DNA from: Cryobacterium aureum
GTDB lineage: Bacteria > Actinomycetota > Actinomycetes > Actinomycetales > Microbacteriaceae
Direction of reading: 5' to 3'
NCBI RefSeq assembly: GCF_002954245.1
Contig: NZ_PPTG01000029.1
Coordinates: 349,417-413,416 of the forward strand
DNA length: 64,000 nucleotides
The notes under the pieces were generated by a model. That model ran no database searches. It was not told the DNA's origin and saw nothing but the letters and a program-made list of their open reading frames with translations. This document shows, piece after piece, positions 60,713-64,000 of the stretch. How positions within the stretch are numbered: position 1 is the first letter of the stretch; every line of letters starts with the position of its first letter. The position numbers and the translations under genes are program-made.

Positions 60713-62217
60713 AGCCGCACGGCCTCTCCCCGCGCGACGAGCTGCGCGGTGGCGGCGCGGCGAATCTTTCCGCCGATTGTGCGCGGCAGCCGCTCGACCC
60801 AGTACCAACGGCGTGGTACGAATTGCGGGGCCAGGTTGTGCCGCGCGTGGGTGAGCAGCTGGCCCTTGTTTGGCGTTTCACCCTCGATGACCAGTGCGAT
60901 GACAGTGCCCAGCCGTTCGTGAGGAAGCGCAACGGCGCAAATCGCGCCTAGGTGCGGCATCCCCTCGAATGCGCGTTCCACCTCCGGTAACGCCACCTTG
61001 TGTCCGCCGGTGACGGCGATGTCTCCGGCGCGGCCCACCAGAACCAACGCACCGTCGACCAGCCGGCCGTGGTCATGTACCGTTGACCAGCCGTCGGAGC
61101 CTTGCAGCACGGCATTTGTCGTACCGGCGATGTAACCCTCGGAGCAAGCGGCGGCCCGGATCCACAGCGTGCCGGGCTCGCTGTCGGGCAGCTCGGCGCC
61201 ATCCTTGTCGCGAATACTCGCCTTGACACCATCGTAGATGTTGATAGTTGTGCCGTCACCGTCACGGCTGTCACCGATGAACCCAATCTCAGCTGCACCG
61301 TAATAACTGATCAGCCGCACATCGGGCAGCACGTCGGCCAGACCCGCACGAAGAACGGCGGGTAGATTCGCGCCGCCAGTGACGATCAGTTCGAGCGTGG
61401 TGAAGCGGGCGGGGTCACGACGGGCAGCATCCACCAGTGCCTGCACGACGGCAGGGACCGTAACGACGCGGGTGATCTTTTCGTCAGGAATGCGCGCGGC
61501 CATTTCCAGCGGATCGAACACGTCCGCCATGTGCGCGCTGCCTCCGGAAGCGAGGCACTCGATCAGCGCGTAGAGGGTGAGGCTGTACGACACTGGGCCG
61601 GGCGCGAGCGTTGCGACGCCGGGCCATGGTTCCAGGTGCGCACTGGAGATCGCGAAGTTCTCGCGGTACTGGTGCCGCGTCTTCAGGAATCCCTTGGGGT
61701 TGCTCGTCGTGCCCGATGAGAACAAGAGGAGGAAAGGCTCGTTGCCGTGCCGCACCGTCGGTGCTGCCGCCGCCGTGGCAGATGCCTCGCGCTGCATGAA
61801 GTCGGTCAGCGGGTGGATCGTACCGGTCCAGCCGCGCGCGGCGAGGGCATCCGCAAGGTCGGTAGCATCACTGATCACCACACCGATTCCCGTGGCAAGA
61901 ATGACGCCGACCCTGTGCTCCAGCGGCCACCGTGGGTCGATAGTCGCCGACACAGCACGGAACCCTGCGAGCCCCGCAATGATGCGTGCCGTATGGAACG
62001 CTGATGCGATGCTCACGGCCGTGATCGGGATGCCGCCGGTTTCAGCGGCGGGTACCGGCGGCGTGTGCTGCCTCCGGTGAAGCCCCTCCACGGCGGCGAA
62101 CATGTGCCGGGAATCCTCAACGAGTTGCGCATACGTCAACCGAACATCAGCCGCGACGATCGCCAGCTGGTCCGGATACTGCTCGGCGACTTCCAGCACG
62201 GTCCGCGTAATCGGCAC
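60709..62217 (-). CDS. Adenylate-forming acyl-CoA/ACP ligase
   Basis: This 502-residue ANL-superfamily enzyme has the ATP loop LLLFSSGTTSNPKG (about 164-177), the adenine motif SYYGAAEIGF (about 298-307), the hinge region around GRAGDIAVTGGHKV (about 388-401) and the catalytic Lys in TIGGKIRR (about 484). It activates a carboxylic acid as the adenylate and transfers it to CoA or a carrier protein. GTG 62217 with AAGGAGG upstream is the first start of the three-gene operon ligase-ketosynthase-dehydrogenase. The substrate is unknown. Confidence 0.86.
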   Translation of the reverse strand: MPITRTVLEVAEQYPDQLAIVAADVRLTYAQLVEDSRHMFAAVEGLHRRQHTPPVPAAETGGIPITAVSIASAFHTARIIAGLAGFRAVSATIDPRWPLEHRVGVILATGIGVVISDATDLADALAARGWTGTIHPLTDFMQREASATAAAAPTVRHGNEPFLLLFSSGTTSNPKGFLKTRHQYRENFAISSAHLEPWPGVATLAPGPVSYSLTLYALIECLASGGSAHMADVFDPLEMAARIPDEKITRVVTVPAVVQALVDAARRDPARFTTLELIVTGGANLPAVLRAGLADVLPDVRLISYYGAAEIGFIGDSRDGDGTTINIYDGVKASIRDKDGAELPDSEPGTLWIRAAACSEGYIAGTTNAVLQGSDGWSTVHDHGRLVDGALVLVGRAGDIAVTGGHKVALPEVERAFEGMPHLGAICAVALPHERLGTVIALVIEGETPNKGQLLTHARHNLAPQFVPRRWYWVERLPRTIGGKIRRAATAQLVARGEAVRL

Positions 62218-62721
62218 CCGCGACCTCCTTGCGCGACCTCGCCCTGGATCGATGCGATCAGTCTAATCCCCACCTAATCCTCAACCGACCGGTCTGCGTG
62301 GGTTGTGACGGCGTGGTGACCCGAGAGTTCTGCTCTGATGGTCAGGCTCGATCCGGCTCAGCGCAGCCCTCTCTGTCAACCTGCCGGGCTCAGAAAAACG
62401 TATCGATTTCGCGTCCACTCCGCCCCCCTTTTTTATTGTGCAGAGGAGTAGTGAGCAAAAAGTCTTTTAGTGCAGGGGAGTACGGAAAAACCAGTGCTCA
62501 ACATTCGCCTGCACAACCCTGAAAACATGCGGGTCGCTGTGCAAACGTGAACGGAAAATGATATCGGGATGCAGAAATGCTCCCGGCCGGAAAAGAGGAC
62601 GACCAGGAGCGTTGATTGTGGGCGCGGTCCTGCGCAGGGCTCGTGACGGGTCCACCGTTCTAACGTGGCGGAGTCGTTTCCCGGGCAATAATCATCTGGG
62701 CACGGGCAGTCGGAGGCATAC
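62218..62721. other. Intergenic region with short direct repeats
   Basis: Contains the promoter side of the ligase operon. Two near-identical 12-mers TGCAGAGGAGTA (62439) and TGCAGGGGAGTA (62471) are spaced 32 bases apart next to T- and A-rich tracts. From about 62605 the sequence resembles the DNA just downstream of mftG (from about 21880). No gene was seen. Confidence 0.4.
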
Positions 62722-62935
62722 CCCAGAGCCCACGATGGATGAAGTCGGCGACGAGTTCCCCGATGAGAACGGCGGTCGCGGTCGGTTCGCGCACGGGCGT
62801 GGTTGGCAGGATCGAGGTGTTGGGGACGCGACCCGTCGATACCGTGCACGTGCCCGTCTGGGTTGATGCCGGGGCCCAGATCGTCTGCCGGCCCGAACCG
62901 CGCGTTGCCGTACAGGTAAATCGCGATGCTGCGGG
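62722..62935 (-). pseudogene. Degenerate 3' end of a GMC oxidoreductase (mftG-like)
   Basis: The minus-strand frame reads YGNARFGPADDLGPGINPDG and HVHGIDG, matching the mftG C-terminus (CGSARFGPADDPGAVVDQYG, VHGVEG). Then, after an apparent 2-base loss near 62831, it continues in another frame as RVPNTSILPTTP and TAVLIGELVADFIHRG. The rest of the gene is absent. The similarity continues downstream into non-coding sequence, so it is a duplicated chromosomal segment rather than an independent paralogue. Confidence 0.8.
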
Positions 62936-63342
62936 GGTTCAGGAGTGCGGTTTTCTTTCTGCCAGGCCAGCATGTCCAAGCAGGTGTCGGGATTAGCGGG
63001 GTGATGCGGTCTGCGTGTCCTTTTCCGTGGCAGCCCGCGTGAGCTGGCCGGTACAGTCGCCGGTCAGCTCAGGTCAAGGCCGTGGCTTCGAAGACGCGCA
63101 GCCCGATACTGATCCGCGTCGTGCACCGTGTCCTCGTCCTCATTCGCGGGGGGATCGGCGCACGTGATCGAACCGTAACGTCCCGCTGCACCCAGAGGGG
63201 AGTGCGGCCGTGCAAGACTGGAAGTTCACCTTCGCCTACGGCTCTCAGCCTGCGTCCCCCTCCAGTTCCGCATCCGCGCCTCCAGTTGCGCCCATGCCGG
63301 TGGCGGTGAATCTATGTGCGATCGAAGCGAAGAGGTTTTGAT
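62936..63342. other. Intergenic region before the osmoprotectant ABC permease
   Basis: No gene is supported. A short GTG frame from 63212 has a Pro/Ser-rich translation and no recognisable family. The promoter of the permease operon is probably here. Confidence 0.35.
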
Positions 63343-63984
63343 GTGTGGGATTTTCTAAGGGATCAGTATGAGCAGGTCCTGTTCAGTAGTTGGCAGCACT
63401 TTAGTCTCGTCGTGCAATGCCTGATCCTGGCGACAGTTATCGCTGTCGTGCTGGCCGCCGCCGTCTATCGCAGTTCCGTGTTCACCGGGATCGCCAACTC
63501 GGTGTCGGCCATTGGCCTGACCATCCCATCGTTCGCGTTCATCGGGCTGCTCATCGCGCCGCTCGGCTTCGGCGTTGTTCCGGCCGTCATCGTCGTAGCG
63601 TTCTTCGCTACCCTCCCCATTCTGCGTAACGCGGTCGTGGGCCTATCGGGTATAGCACCGTCGATCGTGGAATCCGCCCGCGGCATCGGCATGAGCCGTT
63701 TTCGCACGCTCCTGCAGGTAGAACTGCCAATGGCGTGGCCGATTATCCTCACAGGCATTCGGGTATCCGCTCAGATGGTCATGGGAATCGCCGCGATCGC
63801 CGCATATTCCCTCGGCCCAGGCCTGGGTGGTTTCATCTTCTCCGGCCTGTCCCGCCTCGGCGGTGCCAACTCTCTCGAGTCGGTGCTGACGGGCGTCATC
63901 GGTGTTGTTGTGCTCGCTCTTATTCTTGATCTCCTTCTCGTCGGCCTCGGCCGCCTGACCACACCCCGAGGTATCCGTGTCTGA
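63343..63984 (+). CDS. Glycine-betaine/osmoprotectant-type ABC permease
   Basis: The inner-membrane protein has 213 residues with about five or six helices and the binding-protein-dependent permease signature (ESARGIGMSRFRTLLQVELP, about 118-137), typical of ProW/OpuBB/OpuCB permeases. It forms the channel for quaternary ammonium compounds together with an ATPase and a binding protein. The GTG at 63343 is preceded by AGAGG. An earlier in-frame GTG at 63316 adds only a basic stretch. The next gene starts inside its last codons, so the operon continues past the window. Confidence 0.85.
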   Translation: MWDFLRDQYEQVLFSSWQHFSLVVQCLILATVIAVVLAAAVYRSSVFTGIANSVSAIGLTIPSFAFIGLLIAPLGFGVVPAVIVVAFFATLPILRNAVVGLSGIAPSIVESARGIGMSRFRTLLQVELPMAWPIILTGIRVSAQMVMGIAAIAAYSLGPGLGGFIFSGLSRLGGANSLESVLTGVIGVVVLALILDLLLVGLGRLTTPRGIRV

Positions 63985-64000
63985 ACTCAGTGCATCCAAC
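63977..64000 (+). CDS. First codons of the next gene of the ABC operon (partial)
   Basis: GTG at 63977 opens a frame (SELSASN) overlapping the permease stop by 8 bases and running off the edge. By operon convention it would be the ATP-binding or a second permease subunit, but the visible part is too short to tell. Confidence 0.4.

Noticed and set aside
1..64000. tRNA, rRNA, CRISPR arrays, riboswitches
   Set aside because: Scanned by eye on both strands; no cloverleaf-like gene, no regularly spaced repeat array and no recognisable riboswitch core was seen. A covariance-model search would be needed to exclude small RNAs.

Overview
The window looks like a chromosomal segment of a high-GC actinomycete, most likely Microbacteriaceae. 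This is inferred from base composition, frequent GTG starts, AGGAG-type ribosome binding sites, a complete mycofactocin locus and the overall style of the proteins; no rRNA or tRNA is present to fix the taxon. Much of the window is accessory DNA: small catabolic operons, a phage-defence island, one large cofactor locus and at least five insertion-sequence or transposon remnants.

Layout. 0-7.2 kb: a partial zinc-ribbon/coiled-coil gene, an MHS-family transporter, a LysR regulator divergent from mmsB-mmsA, an EI24-type membrane protein and a cytochrome-b-like membrane protein. The same dyad-plus-promoter arrangement precedes the transporter and the mms operon, so the LysR protein probably controls both. 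7.6-18.8 kb: defence island with an 1825-residue DUF4011/helicase/nuclease protein, a frameshifted membrane/lipoprotein-like gene, a two-helix membrane protein, a SIR2-HerA pair with overlapping start and stop, and a KTSC-domain protein 19 bases after HerA. 19.0-21.4 kb: an intact IS21-family element with a 5-bp target duplication, inserted in an 80-codon gene whose frame is restored on virtual excision.

22.0-34.5 kb: mycofactocin locus mftG-mftR / mftABC - three tandem mycofactocin-type SDRs - MoxR AAA ATPase - VWA protein - mftDEF. The peptide is made (A, bound by B), modified (C), cleaved (E), deaminated (D) and glycosylated (F). The SDRs are the likely client enzymes and MftG the likely electron outlet. 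The MoxR/VWA pair inside the locus is unusual.

34.5-37.1 kb: poorly coding DNA with a few small hypothetical genes. 37.1-41.7 kb: an MMPL exporter and its TetR regulator, divergent from a decayed FAD monooxygenase, with matching GACA-N4-TGTC dyads. 41.7-46.3 kb: nested mobile DNA. A two-tyrosine-recombinase transposon with 14-bp inverted ends sits inside an IS256-type transposase gene, which in turn truncates a KDPG-aldolase gene. 46.2-51.1 kb: sugar-acid catabolism cluster (truncated aldolase, GntR regulator, GntP permease, enolase-superfamily dehydratase, SDR).

51.6-57 kb: a conjugation-like coiled-coil protein, a BASS-family transporter, a Tn3 transposase fragment, a 2-oxoglutarate/Fe(II) oxygenase and an IS3 remnant. 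56.7-62.2 kb, all on the minus strand: a PLP ammonia-lyase-like enzyme, then an adenylate-forming ligase - ketosynthase - acyl-CoA dehydrogenase operon with no visible carrier protein. 62.6-62.9 kb: a degenerate duplicate of the mftG 3' end. 63.3 kb to the end: a ProW/OpuB-type osmoprotectant ABC permease and the first codons of a following gene.
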